A DNA stretch of 64,000 nt from Paraburkholderia aspalathi (GTDB lineage Bacteria; Pseudomonadota; Gammaproteobacteria; Burkholderiales; Burkholderiaceae): assembly GCF_900116445.1 (NCBI RefSeq), contig NZ_FPBH01000002.1, positions 186,001 through 250,000 on the forward strand. Reading direction: 5' to 3'. Numbering within the stretch: the stretch's first letter is position 1; every line of letters starts with the position of its first letter. This document shows positions 10,801 to 18,228 of this stretch, in pieces. The notes beneath the pieces were generated by a model, which searched no databases, was not told the origin of the DNA, and saw nothing but the letters and a program-made list of their open reading frames with translations. The translations under genes and the position numbers were made by a program.

Positions 10801-11121
10801 CGCGATCGCGGTCTGGATGTTCGCGTTCGGCTGCAGGAACACCTTGAGAATCGTGATGCCCGCGAGCGACTGCGATTCAATGTGCTCGATGTCGTTGACC
10901 GTGGTGGTCAGGCTGCGCTCGTTGACGGACGTGATGCGGTTGGCCATGTCTTCGGCCGACAACCCCGTGTAATTCCAGATGATGCTGACCACCGGAATAT
11001 TGATCTCCGGCAGCACGTCGACCGGCGTGGTCAACAGCACAAATGGCGTCGCCAGCAAGATCAGAATGGCCATCACGATGAACGTGTATGGCCGCTTAAG
11101 CGCAACGTTGACGATCCACAT
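7897..11121 (-). CDS. RND efflux inner-membrane permease (AcrB/HAE-1-like)
   Basis: Taking the ATG at 11121 gives 1074 residues beginning MWIVNVALKRPYTFIV, the usual N-terminal transmembrane start; the frame continues 32 codons upstream without family similarity. Two large periplasmic loops alternate with twelve predicted membrane helices. The fourth helix region contains GGLALAVGILVDDATVTIENIERH, with the paired aspartates of the proton relay (VDD), and VYLLIVVNFQSWVDPLIIISALP opens the later helix set. The C-terminal tail is rich in D, H and G. The protein drives proton-coupled export of small molecules. It is the first gene of the apparent five-gene minus-strand operon. The metal-type regulators suggest a metal or toxic-organic stress signal, but the sequence resembles drug pumps more than CusA, lacking obvious methionine clusters. 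Confidence 0.93.
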   Translation of the reverse strand: MWIVNVALKRPYTFIVMAILILLATPFVLLTTPVDVLPEINIPVVSIIWNYTGLSAEDMANRITSVNERSLTTTVNDIEHIESQSLAGITILKVFLQPNANIQTAIAQTVAVEQAQLKQMPPGATPPLVISYSASSIPVIQLGLSSPKLSEQALNDTALNFLRPQLVTIPGAAVPYPYGGKSRLISVDLDTRALLAKGLTPSDVVSAFNAQNLILPTGTAKIGPKEYTINMNGSPATVEGLNDIPVRTLNGATTYLREVAHVRDGFSPQTNIVRQDGHRGVLMSVLKNGSASTLSIVNTLQGILPAARAALPPDLNITALFDQSVFVKAAVQGVVREALVAAALTAAMILLFLGNWRSTCIIAISIPLSILSSLIALHALGQTINIMTLGGLALAVGILVDDATVTIENIERHLHMGTNLHDAILDGAGEIAIPALVSTLCICIVFVPMFFLTGVARYLFVPLAEAVVFAMLASYVLSRTLVPTLAMLLMGHAHKPKADARPSVFRRIYLRFDHGFERMRSTYIVILSSVLVRRGMFGSLFLGFCVVSMGLVFVLGEDFFPSVDAGDIRLHMRAPTGTRIEETARLADEVEKVIREVVPADELGTILDNLGLPYSGINLSYSNAGTIGTLDGEIQVALKEDHHPTQIYMDKLRAILPQRFPGVEFFFQPADIVTQILNFGLPAAVDVQISGADQQGNFDVARKLLKQVRMIPGTVDTHIQQKLDEPAINLQMDRTRLQQLNLSASNVAQNVLISLSGSSQTSPGFWFNNKNGVEYSVAVQTPQYQISSIDELLRTPVSASANGPTQLLGNLVRVSPQNQFAEVTHYNIRPVIDLYVSVEKRDLGSVATQVDKLVNNVRASLPRGSQITLRGQVQTMRSSFFGLGIGVAMAIVLVYLLIVVNFQSWVDPLIIISALPAALAGIVWMLFLTGTHLSVPALTGAIMTMGVATANSILMVSFARQRLSSGAPPLTAALEAGASRIRPVLMTAFAMIIGMIPMALGLGEGAEQNAPLGRAVIGGLLFATVSTLFFVPLVFAGIHTRLARRHRDDDDTDTTGGHGNDGPAPDHGGAGKPA

Positions 11122-11334
11122 GAAACGCGCCCGAGAGAATGCAGGTAAGGAATGGGAGGGGATGGGTGAATCCGTACCTATGCTAGATCCATAGTACCAA
11201 CGCCTGCATGGCGCCAAAATGGCCAGATTGTCAGGAAGGCTAATGTAAGGATAGGTGGCGCTTCAAACGCATGCGGGTTCATGCGGCGCAAACGTTTGAT
11301 GAGATGTAGATAAGCTCTTTTAAGGGTATTGCTA

Positions 11335-11371
11335 AAGGCATGTCTCGTCGAACTGCCGTGAGACATGCCTT
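11335..11371. promoter_or_regulatory. Perfect 12-bp inverted repeat upstream of the RND operon
   Basis: AAGGCATGTCTC (11335-11346) and GAGACATGCCTT (11360-11371) are exact reverse complements separated by 13 bases. The element lies 214 bases before the permease start, in a 435-base stretch (11122-11556) with no credible gene. It could be an operator for the operon's response regulator or an RNA hairpin in the leader. No T tract follows on either strand, so terminator use is less likely. Confidence 0.5.
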
Positions 11372-11470
11372 CAGAATAAGTTATGGAAAGCAAATACCTT
11401 ACGCTCTAGCGCCGATTCTGGGATTCATTCCGGCGCGGCCGGTGAATCGCCGAGCTTTAGCGTCAGGCAA

Positions 11471-11508
11471 AAAAGGCCGGTCAACATGATTGCTGACCGG
11501 CCTTTTCG
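11471..11508 (-). terminator. Rho-independent terminator of the VOC gene
   Basis: AAGGCCGGTCA and TGACCGGCCTT form an 11-bp stem around a short AT-rich loop, with A runs on the left that read as a T run on the minus strand. It lies about 50 bases beyond the stop of the minus-strand VOC gene and could also act on the plus strand, where TTTTCG follows. Confidence 0.8.
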
Positions 11509-11556
11509 TTTCGAAGCGCCGGCGCGTGCAGCCGGCGCCCTCGCACCTACATCACT

Positions 11557-11991
11557 TCACTTCGCAAACAACGACGACATATCGGCAAACGCCTTGAATT
11601 CCAGCGCGTTGCCCGACGGATCGAGGAAGAACATCGTCGCCTGTTCGCCGACCTCGCCCTTGAAGCGCACGTGCGGTTCGATGATGAAGTCGATGCCGGC
11701 CTGTTGCAGCTTGTCCGCGGCGGCCTGCCATTGCGCCATCGAGAGCACCGCGCCGAAGTGGCGCACCGGCACCGCGTCGCCGTCGACCTTGCTAGTGTGA
11801 CGGTGGCCGATTTCCTCTGGTGCGAGGTGCGCGACGATCTGATGTCCATAGAAGTTGAAATCGATCCATTCCGGGGAGCTGCGCCCCTCCGGACAGCCGA
11901 GCAGCTCGCCATAGAACTCGCGGGCCGCGGCGAGGCTATGCACGGGAAACGCCAGATGGAACGGCGGCAAAACGGTGTCGGCAACGCTCAT
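11557..11991 (-). CDS. VOC (glyoxalase/bleomycin-resistance fold) family protein
   Basis: With the ATG at 11991 the protein has 144 residues; an alternative ATG at 12030 adds 13. It shows the paired beta-alpha-beta modules of the vicinal-oxygen-chelate fold: [23 protein letters not shown] at the start and [18 protein letters not shown] near the end. Likely metal ligands are the His in FHLAFPV, the His in RHFGAVL and the Glu of LEFK. These proteins act as dioxygenases, glyoxalases or resistance proteins and the exact reaction is not predictable. It stands alone, divergent from the LysE-type exporter gene, and ends at a clear terminator. Confidence 0.85.
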   Translation of the reverse strand: MSVADTVLPPFHLAFPVHSLAAAREFYGELLGCPEGRSSPEWIDFNFYGHQIVAHLAPEEIGHRHTSKVDGDAVPVRHFGAVLSMAQWQAAADKLQQAGIDFIIEPHVRFKGEVGEQATMFFLDPSGNALEFKAFADMSSLFAK

Positions 11992-12376
11992 GGTGGGGAA
12001 ACTCGCTGAAGGTAAAGGGGGTTCGTGCATCGGTCAATGAAGCGGCCCGGAAAAGCGCACGCATGGGCCAGATTTTAACCATGATTAAAAATGGTGAAAA
12101 ACGATATATATTTGATCTGACCAACACCAAAATCGATAAATCGACGATGCTCAGCGAACGGCGTTGATTCCGAATACAGCCGGACTCGGCACGTGGCCCG
12201 CCAGAGGAGCCCCGCGTTGCCCCACAAACGCCCGATTGTGCAGCCGCACGTGAGATCAACTGTATCTGTGAGATTCGCACACGGGCAAGCAAAATGGTTG
12301 TTCGCGCATCGATCCATGCGATTCCCCCGTGCCGCAACGAGCGGCGCAGTTCGCCCTCGCCGAGGTTCACACGCCC
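11992..12376. other. Divergent intergenic region between the VOC and LysE-type genes
   Basis: This 385-base stretch holds no convincing gene. It contains an AT-rich core (12066-12120) with a small inverted repeat ACCAT-N8-ATGGT and a TATATAT element, a plausible promoter for the minus-strand VOC gene. The remainder before 12377 is GC-rich and shows no recognisable motif. Confidence 0.5.
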
Positions 12377-13015
12377 ATGACCGCCAGCTCCTTCCTCACC
12401 GCCGATGTCCTGATCGCCTACAGCGCCTACTTCGTCGGCACGGCGAGTCCGGGGCCGAGCAATCTCGCGATCATGTCGCTGGCGATGAGCGCCGGCAGAA
12501 AATCCGCGCTCACCTTCGCGCTCGGCGTGGTGTCCGGTTCATTCTTCTGGGCGTTGCTGGCGTCGCTGGGTTTGTCGGCGGTACTCGCCACTTACTCGGA
12601 ATGCCTGGTGGCGATCAAGATTGCCGGCGGACTTTATCTGCTGTGGCTTGGCTTCAAATCCGCGCGCTCGGCATTCAGCGCGGAAAAGCTGCCTACGAAT
12701 ACCGCACGCGAAGGCGAACCGCTCAAACGGCTCTATCTGCGCGGCCTGTTGCTGCATCTCACCAATCCGAAAGCGATTCTGGTGTGGCTCTCGATCGTTT
12801 CGCTGGCAATGTCACCAGCAGGCGGCACGTCGCACACTGCGCCGGTGGTGCTCGGCTGCATGGTGATCGGCGTATCCGTGTTCAGCAGCTACGCGGTGCT
12901 GTTTTCAACTGCGTCCGCACGGCGCATCTACGTCGCGATCCGTCGCTGGCTGGACGGGTCGCTCGCGATCATGTTCGGCATTGCGGGGATCAAGCTGCTG
13001 ACTTCGAAAAGCTAG
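12377..13015 (+). CDS. LysE/RhtB-family amino-acid exporter
   Basis: The ATG at 12377 gives 212 residues, the usual size, starting MTASSFLTADVLIAYSAYF. The family signature TASPGPSNLAIMSLAMSAGRKSAL follows in the first helices (GPSNL in place of the commoner GPN), and NPKAILVWLSIVSLAM lies after the central loop. Six hydrophobic segments are visible. Members export amino acids such as lysine, threonine or homoserine, or other small metabolites. No neighbouring biosynthetic gene indicates the substrate. A start at 12329 would add 16 residues without family character. Confidence 0.88.
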   Translation: MTASSFLTADVLIAYSAYFVGTASPGPSNLAIMSLAMSAGRKSALTFALGVVSGSFFWALLASLGLSAVLATYSECLVAIKIAGGLYLLWLGFKSARSAFSAEKLPTNTAREGEPLKRLYLRGLLLHLTNPKAILVWLSIVSLAMSPAGGTSHTAPVVLGCMVIGVSVFSSYAVLFSTASARRIYVAIRRWLDGSLAIMFGIAGIKLLTSKS

Positions 13016-13084
13016 CCGCACCTTCGGGGTGCGCCCGCTCTGCGATACTGTCACCCTGATGACACGAGCGGGTAAGCGAACACG

Positions 13085-13444
13085 ATGAGCGGTGGCAATG
13101 ACCTGAATCCGGCGGCGAAGCGCTCGCCATTGCAAAAGCGGCTTTATCTGGCGGGCGTCGTCGTGCTGCTCGCCGGTCTGATCGCCGCGGTGATCATCTA
13201 TGCCATGGCGCCGGCGCCAGACAGCGCCGTCTCGATGTACAGCATCGCAGACCCGCGCTATCAGATCGAATTGCAGCGCATCGGCGGCAACGCGGCCGTG
13301 GTGATGGCGCAGATTCATCAATGGTTCGACAGTCTTTGGCACGGTACGGCGCTCGCCTATACGGTGGCCGTGCTTGGCGCGCTGGTTGCGGGCGCGTGCT
13401 TCTTTATCGGCTACTTCTTTGCCGATGAAGAGCCGCAGACCTGA
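13085..13444 (+). CDS. Small membrane protein with two helices, unknown function
   Basis: The 119-residue protein has a basic N-terminus (KRSPLQKRLY), a first membrane helix at about 22-41, a loop of about 50 residues with no cysteines, and a second helix at about 95-113 followed by DEEPQT. It is preceded by AGCGGGTAAGCGAACACG, a weak ribosome site. I do not recognise the family. It lies 69 bases after the exporter gene on the same strand and converges on the SulP gene. Composition matches its surroundings, so it is probably a real lineage-specific membrane protein. Confidence 0.7.
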   Translation: MSGGNDLNPAAKRSPLQKRLYLAGVVVLLAGLIAAVIIYAMAPAPDSAVSMYSIADPRYQIELQRIGGNAAVVMAQIHQWFDSLWHGTALAYTVAVLGALVAGACFFIGYFFADEEPQT

Positions 13445-13484
13445 AGCAATCCACCACGTCTTGCAAAACAAACCAGAACGACGT

Positions 13485-15197
13485 TTACGACGCGACTTTG
13501 ACCTGCGTACCCGGCTGCTCCACGCCTGCCATGCGCAGCGCGTCATGCAAGGTGCTGAAAATGCAGGTTGCGCCGACGGTTGGCGTGATGCCATGCCGGT
13601 CCATATCCGAGCGCAGATACTGATTCACGCGCGCAAAAATCACTTCGACGCCGCTACGTTTTAGCGCCTCGCACAACTCGCCGACCGAACGCGCCGCCGA
13701 ATAGTCGAGGTCGGTGATCGCGCCGGAATCGATCACGAACCAGCGCACCGGGCTCGGCGCGTGGTCGATCAGGCGGCGGGCATCGTCGATGAAAAAGTGG
13801 TCGTTCGCGTAGAACAGGTCGGAGCCAAAGCGATAGACGATCAGCCCCGGCGCGGTCTCGAGCCCGGGCGCGGCCGGCACCGGCACCCAGATGCCGCCTT
13901 CGCCGGGCACGAGGACCATGGTGTGCGGCCGGTAGCTATGCCGCACATGCCGCAGCAGCGATAAGGCCACCGCCACCAGAATGCCGTGCTCGACACCGAT
14001 CAGCACCACCGCCGCGGCGGTAAACACCGCCAGCGTGAATTCACCGGGGCTTTCGCGGCGAATCGAAAACAGCGTCTGCAGATTGATGAGGCCAATGGCG
14101 ATCGTAAACACGATGCTGGCCAGAATGCAGTGCGGCAGGTACTGCAAATAACGGCTGAAAAACAGCAGCACCACGACCACCACCACCGCGAATACGACCT
14201 GCGCGAACTGGCTGCGCGTGCCGGCGCGATCGGCCATCGCGGTTTGCGTCGGACTGCCGTTCACCACGAAGGCGCCGGAAAACGCCGCGGCGGCGTTGGC
14301 GGCGGCAATACCCAAGAGGTCGGCATTGGTATCGACAGTCTCGTGATAGCGCTCCGCAAATACGCGGCTCGCTGCGGCGCTTTGCGCGACGATCATCACG
14401 AAGCACGAGGCGGCAACCGGCAGCAGATCGAGTAATTGCTGCCACGTGACCGAGGGCATGCGCAGCGGCGGCAATCCCCCTGCCACCGGCCCCAACACTG
14501 AAATGCCGTGGGCAGCGAAACCGTAGATATCACTTGCGGCAATGCCCGCCACCACCGCGATCAAGGGCACCGGCAGGCGTGGCAAAAAGCGCTTGAAAAC
14601 CAGAATGGAAACCACGACCAGCGCAGAAATGGCGAGCGTCGGCAGATTGATCTGCGCCGCCTCGCGCACCACGAGCGCGAGTTGGCCAACGCTGTTCGCG
14701 GCATGTCCAGGGACGCCGAACATGTCGCCCAGCATGGCGATGCCGACCTGCACGCCAACGCCGGCCAAGAAGCCGACCAGCACCGTGCGCGAGAGAAAAT
14801 CAGCGAGAAAACCAAGCTTGAAGATCCGCGCAATGAGCAGAAGCGCGGCAGTGAGCAAGGCGACCATTCCGGCAAGCGCCGCATATTCCACACTCGAAGC
14901 CGGCGCCATGGTCGAAAGGCGGCTCGCGAAAATGGTGGCGGTGGCGGAGTCGGCAGCCACGACGAGGTGCCGCGAGGCGCCGAAGAACGCAAACGCAATA
15001 AGCGGCAGAAAGACCGTGTAAAGACCGGTAACGGCCGGCATGCCGGCAATGCGCGCATAGCCGAGCACTTGCGGAATATCCATCGACGCAAGCTGCACGC
15101 CGGCCAGCGCATCGCGCGCCGCCGCGGCACGGCTCAAAGGAAGCACGCCCTTCAAAACGCCAAGGCGCGTAATGATGTTTGCCAGAAAATCCCGCAT
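13485..15197 (-). CDS. SulP-family anion transporter with STAS domain
   Basis: The 570-residue protein has an N-terminal membrane part of 10-14 hydrophobic segments containing LASMDIPQVLGYARIAGMPAVTGLY, the SulP signature region, and VVNGSPTQTAMADRAGTRSQ in the middle. A C-terminal STAS domain follows from about residue 440 (YRFGSDLFYANDHFF and VIDSGAITDLDYSAARSV). Such proteins carry sulfate, bicarbonate or dicarboxylates across the inner membrane, the STAS domain regulating transport. There is no neighbouring carbonic anhydrase or sulfate-assimilation gene, so the anion is unknown. Length is normal. Confidence 0.92.
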   Translation of the reverse strand: MRDFLANIITRLGVLKGVLPLSRAAAARDALAGVQLASMDIPQVLGYARIAGMPAVTGLYTVFLPLIAFAFFGASRHLVVAADSATATIFASRLSTMAPASSVEYAALAGMVALLTAALLLIARIFKLGFLADFLSRTVLVGFLAGVGVQVGIAMLGDMFGVPGHAANSVGQLALVVREAAQINLPTLAISALVVVSILVFKRFLPRLPVPLIAVVAGIAASDIYGFAAHGISVLGPVAGGLPPLRMPSVTWQQLLDLLPVAASCFVMIVAQSAAASRVFAERYHETVDTNADLLGIAAANAAAAFSGAFVVNGSPTQTAMADRAGTRSQFAQVVFAVVVVVVLLFFSRYLQYLPHCILASIVFTIAIGLINLQTLFSIRRESPGEFTLAVFTAAAVVLIGVEHGILVAVALSLLRHVRHSYRPHTMVLVPGEGGIWVPVPAAPGLETAPGLIVYRFGSDLFYANDHFFIDDARRLIDHAPSPVRWFVIDSGAITDLDYSAARSVGELCEALKRSGVEVIFARVNQYLRSDMDRHGITPTVGATCIFSTLHDALRMAGVEQPGTQVKVAS

Positions 15198-15672
15198 ACG
15201 CGATAGTGCCCCAAACTTAGGTTATCGCGCATCGTGCCGTGACTCGGCACGTCAAGGCAAGGGTTGAGGCTTTGATCGGCTATAGAAAGTGGTTAAAACC
15301 AGTAATGGCTTGAACACCTCTGCCGAAACTGCTCCATTTTGGGTCTAACGCCTGAACTGCCCTGTCAGCGGATCCACGTGCCGCGCGAAACCGAACAGCG
15401 CGGCGATGCAGATCGGACAGGCGATGATGAACACGGCCAACATCTCGCACCCCGTAACAAATTGTTACTGGCAAGTTTAAGCGATTGCCGTGCGAAATGA
15501 ATGAGGGAAAACGCAATAGACTGTTGCGGACTATTACAACACCGTTACTGCCGTGCGGCAGATGGCGCGTGAGAATACCCCTGAAAATGCGGCAAATAAC
15601 GCAAAAAAATGAGCGCTCGATACCGTGCGCTATGATGCGCAAACGTTCGCCTACCTACAAACCGGTTACGCC
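15198..15672. other. Intergenic region with one candidate very small gene
   Basis: Between the SulP start and the monooxygenase start lie 475 bases. The only coding candidate is a 32-codon reading frame on the minus strand (15345-15443), listed separately. The AT-richer part 15455-15620 probably contains the promoters of the flanking genes. I see no clear operator or RNA structure. Confidence 0.5.
15345..15443 (-). CDS. Candidate 32-residue single-span membrane peptide
   Basis: The ATG is at 15443 and the stop at 15345. The peptide is hydrophobic from residue 2 to about 19 (MLAVFIIACPICIAALFGF), has two cysteines within the span, and ends in a polar basic tail (RHVDPLTGQFRR). A purine-rich GGGGTGCGAG precedes the ATG. 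The layout, one membrane helix plus a short charged tail, is typical of small regulatory or accessory membrane peptides. Against it, one short frame in an intergenic stretch can arise by chance. No function is proposed. Confidence 0.35.
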   Translation of the reverse strand: MLAVFIIACPICIAALFGFARHVDPLTGQFRR

Positions 15673-16044
15673 ATGTACACGTCAACTTTCATCTTCGCGA
15701 CACGACAATTAGACGAACGGTTCTACCGGCTCGACGAGACCATCGCCACCGCCGCCAAGGCCATTCCCGGCTATCTCGGCGAAGAGTCGTGGGAAAACGC
15801 GTCGACAGGACTGACGTCGAATGTGTATTACTGGGCGTCGCTCGAGGCATTGCAAGCGTTGATGCAACACCCCGCGCATCTGGAAGCGAAAGCAGCGCAG
15901 GCAAACTGGCTCGATGGGTATCAGGTGATCATCTCTGAGGTGCTGCGCACTTACGGCGATTCAGGGTTTACGCATCCTGCAGCGGCCCATCGGGTACAGG
16001 ATGGACCGACTGCCCGAGCCGCGCCGCCCGTACGTCCGGTTTGA
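15673..16044 (+). CDS. Antibiotic-biosynthesis-monooxygenase-like (ABM) protein
   Basis: The ATG at 15673 gives 123 residues. The first hundred fit the small dimeric ferredoxin-like fold of ABM proteins: YTSTFIFATRQLDERFYRL, IPGYLGEESWENASTGLTSN, VYYWASLEALQALMQHPAHLEAK and YQVIISEVLRTYGDS. Members include heme-degrading and quinone-forming monooxygenases and many of unknown role. The last 20 or so residues (VQDGPTARAAPPVRPV) are low complexity and may be a degraded or extended end. The frame is open 16 codons further upstream, but the ATG at 15673 begins the domain. Confidence 0.75.
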   Translation: MYTSTFIFATRQLDERFYRLDETIATAAKAIPGYLGEESWENASTGLTSNVYYWASLEALQALMQHPAHLEAKAAQANWLDGYQVIISEVLRTYGDSGFTHPAAAHRVQDGPTARAAPPVRPV

Positions 16045-16199
16045 ACGTTGCGAGAATCGGCACGAAACCCGCTACTCCAAAGCATCATCAAGCCGATCAG
16101 CACGAACTCGACTAGCTCCACCGTGTAGATCGACGGCCAGGTTCTGATCGCGTAAAACGCCCGGGCCAGCAGCGGCACTATTAGATACGCCACCGGCAC
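15951..16199 (-). CDS. Doubtful small hydrophobic reading frame
   Basis: An 82-codon minus-strand frame begins with a strongly hydrophobic segment (MPVAYLIVPLLARAFYAI, then a second hydrophobic run VELVEFVLIGLMMLW) and continues into low-complexity residues that overlap antisense to the end of the monooxygenase gene by 94 bases. The first 45 residues look like real membrane-protein sequence; the rest does not. It may be a remnant of a membrane-protein gene cut when the neighbouring hip-type module arrived, or a chance frame. Confidence 0.25.
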   Translation of the reverse strand: MPVAYLIVPLLARAFYAIRTWPSIYTVELVEFVLIGLMMLWSSGFRADSRNVQTGRTGGAARAVGPSCTRWAAAGCVNPESP

Positions 16200-16267
16200 A
16201 GCATGCGGTCCGCAAGGTCTCGTCTGCGCGGGTTTGGAGTGGTTGGGTGATCATTGAGCCTCTTATT

Positions 16268-16411
16268 TTGTACGATACTTTAGGCAAAATCACCAAAATT
16301 GCCTTAAATATCGTACAAATATTATAAATTCTGGGTCAGATCAAGGCAATCATAACCTCTGGCTCGGAAAATATGTCCGATACTTTTGACATATTCTCGA
16401 TATTTGCCTAA
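16268..16411 (+). promoter_or_regulatory. Operator array upstream of the hipBA-type module
   Basis: An AT-rich stretch carries four versions of one motif: CGATACTTTAGGCA (16273-16286), its inverted partner TGCCTTAAATATCG (16300-16313), CGATACTTTTGACA (16378-16391) and CGATATTTGCCTAA (16398-16411). The first two form a long imperfect palindrome with outer arms TTGTACGATA (16268-16277) and TATCGTACAA (16309-16318). The third lies in TATGTC-N10-GACATA (16372-16393). The array ends just before the regulator's ATG at 16422, as expected for autorepression by an XRE-type antitoxin. Confidence 0.7.
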
Positions 16412-16421
16412 TCTATCAGAC

Positions 16422-16805
16422 ATGCCCCGCACCTTTCAACGTCCCTTTCCGTCGGTCGAGAAGCAGATGCGTGCGCTCGGCGAACGCCTGAAACTCGCCC
16501 GCCTGCGGCGTGAACTCCCAACCGTTCTGTTCGCCGAAAGGTTGGGCATTTCGCGCGACACGCTGAGCCGCCTCGAGAAAGGCGATCCGAATATTGCGCT
16601 CGGCACCTATATGCGGGCGCTTCGCGTGTTGGGTCTCGACAAGGACATGGACGCCGTCGCCCATGACGACGAACTCGGCCGCAAGCTGCAGGACCTCAAG
16701 TTGCCGGGTCAGCGCAAACCGCGCACGAACACGCCCGGCGCCGCCCCTGTCAAAACCGGGCAGCCGGCAAAAAAACACCCGAAGAAATCTGATGGTCAGC
16801 AATAA
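16422..16805 (+). CDS. XRE-family regulator, HipB-like antitoxin
   Basis: The ATG at 16422 gives 127 residues. A helix-turn-helix domain covers about residues 17-75 (LGERLKLARLRRELPTVLFA, ERLGISRDTLSRLEKG), and a lysine- and proline-rich tail follows (GQPAKKHPKKSDGQQ). In HipBA modules such a protein neutralises the HipA kinase and represses the operon. The kinase gene starts 14 bases inside this gene's end, in another frame, giving tight coupling. The repeated operator motifs directly upstream fit autoregulation. An ATG 36 bases earlier is possible but would place the start inside the operator array. Confidence 0.85.
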   Translation: MPRTFQRPFPSVEKQMRALGERLKLARLRRELPTVLFAERLGISRDTLSRLEKGDPNIALGTYMRALRVLGLDKDMDAVAHDDELGRKLQDLKLPGQRKPRTNTPGAAPVKTGQPAKKHPKKSDGQQ

Positions 16806-18048
16806 ACCTCGAGATGCATTCAAGGTATTTCTCGACGCAACCGAACTGAGCAGCCAGCAGCAGGTCGGCACCTTGTATCGCCAGACTGCGCGCACAGACT
16901 TGCCGGCATCGTTCGCCTATGCAAAGAGCTGGATAGATGGGCGTAACGCATTCATGCTCGACCCGCGCCTCGAGTTATGGACCGACGAGCAATATCCGCC
17001 TGCGAAATCCGCTGCATTCGGCGTTTTCATGGACTCGGCGCCGGATCGCTGGGGCCGCGTGCTGATGGAACGCCGCGAGGCCGTGGCGGCAGATCGCGAA
17101 GACCGGCCTATGCGCAATTTGCAGGAGATCGATTTCCTGCTGGGCGTGCACGACCTGACACGAGTCGGCGCGCTGCGGTTTCAAGACGTGGACGGACATT
17201 TTCTCGACAACAGCGCCGATGCCGCGCCGCCGGTCACCGACCTCGCGACCCTCGCGTATATCAGCCTGCGCATTGAAGAAGCCGATATAGAAAAACTGCC
17301 CGAGTACGAGCAGTGGCTCGCGATGCTGATCGCCCCTGGCACCTCGCTCGGCGGCGCTCGCCCAAAAGCGAACTTCACGAGCCTGGGCAATGATCTCTGG
17401 ATCGCCAAATTCCCCGCCAAAGACGACCGTTACGACATCGGTGCGTGGGAATACATCGCTCACCGGTTGGCCAGGAAAGCCGGCATCTGGGTGCCGCAAT
17501 CCGAACTCAAGTATGTCGGCACACGTTATGGCACGTTCTGCGTCGAACGATTCGATCGCCGTGAAGGCAGCCGGCGCATGTACACCTCGGCCATGACCTT
17601 GCTCGAACGTCAGGATGGCGAATCGGGAGCAGGCTACCTGGACATTGCCGAGTACCTCGCCGACAACGGCGCACAAGGTCATATCGACGAAGATCTCGCT
17701 CAACTCTTCAGAAGAGTCGTCTTCAACGTACTCATGGGAAACCGGGACGATCACCTGCGCAATCACGGCTTCATTCGCGAGCCTTCGGGTTGGCGGCTCT
17801 CGCCGGCGTTCGATATGAATCCAAATCCGAGCAAGCGGGAACACGCGCTCACGCTGGACGGTATGAGCGCCCTGCCGGATCTTGAAACCGCCTTCGACAC
17901 CGCTGAGTTTTATCGACTCGACGACACAGACGCGCGCCGCATCGTCGCGGAAGTTCAAGACGCCGTCGACACATGGCGGGAAGAAGCCGCCGCGCTGAAT
18001 CTGTCCCGGCCCGAAATACAGCGAATGGAGTCTGTATTTCAGGCGTGA
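16792..18048 (+). CDS. HipA-like serine/threonine kinase toxin
   Basis: The 418-residue protein matches the HipA family over its length. It has an N-terminal subdomain with FGVFMDSAPDRWGRVLMERR, a glycine-rich loop TSLGGARPKANF (about residue 184), LWIAKFPAKDD carrying the likely ATP-binding lysine, the catalytic loop NVLMGNRDDHLRNHGF, and the metal-binding SPAFDMNPNP. In known systems HipA phosphorylates aminoacyl-tRNA synthetases or related targets and causes growth arrest; the target here is unknown. The start chosen is the ATG at 16792, overlapping the antitoxin gene. No key residue appears missing. Confidence 0.88.
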   Translation: MVSNKPRDAFKVFLDATELSSQQQVGTLYRQTARTDLPASFAYAKSWIDGRNAFMLDPRLELWTDEQYPPAKSAAFGVFMDSAPDRWGRVLMERREAVAADREDRPMRNLQEIDFLLGVHDLTRVGALRFQDVDGHFLDNSADAAPPVTDLATLAYISLRIEEADIEKLPEYEQWLAMLIAPGTSLGGARPKANFTSLGNDLWIAKFPAKDDRYDIGAWEYIAHRLARKAGIWVPQSELKYVGTRYGTFCVERFDRREGSRRMYTSAMTLLERQDGESGAGYLDIAEYLADNGAQGHIDEDLAQLFRRVVFNVLMGNRDDHLRNHGFIREPSGWRLSPAFDMNPNPSKREHALTLDGMSALPDLETAFDTAEFYRLDDTDARRIVAEVQDAVDTWREEAAALNLSRPEIQRMESVFQA

Positions 18049-18228
18049 TGTCTTCGTCTGGCGACCATACGTCCGCGGTGTGCCGGTCGCGTCCGGCACC
18101 TTGACGCTCGTGTTCCGGCACATGTCTCCATACCCCTTATAATCCGGCATGATCCGAATCCCGCACCACCTCCTCTCGCAATCGGCCGCACCCGACCGAT
18201 CCGCCCCCCACCGCGCTCCGGTGGCCGC

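Noticed and set aside
11178..11393. A 71-codon minus-strand frame upstream of the RND permease gene
   Set aside because: It has no ribosome site, no domain character, and crosses the 12-bp inverted repeat; more likely leader DNA.
15280..15642. A 120-codon minus-strand frame upstream of the SulP gene
   Set aside because: Its composition is not protein-like, and the credible small peptide in this interval is in another frame.
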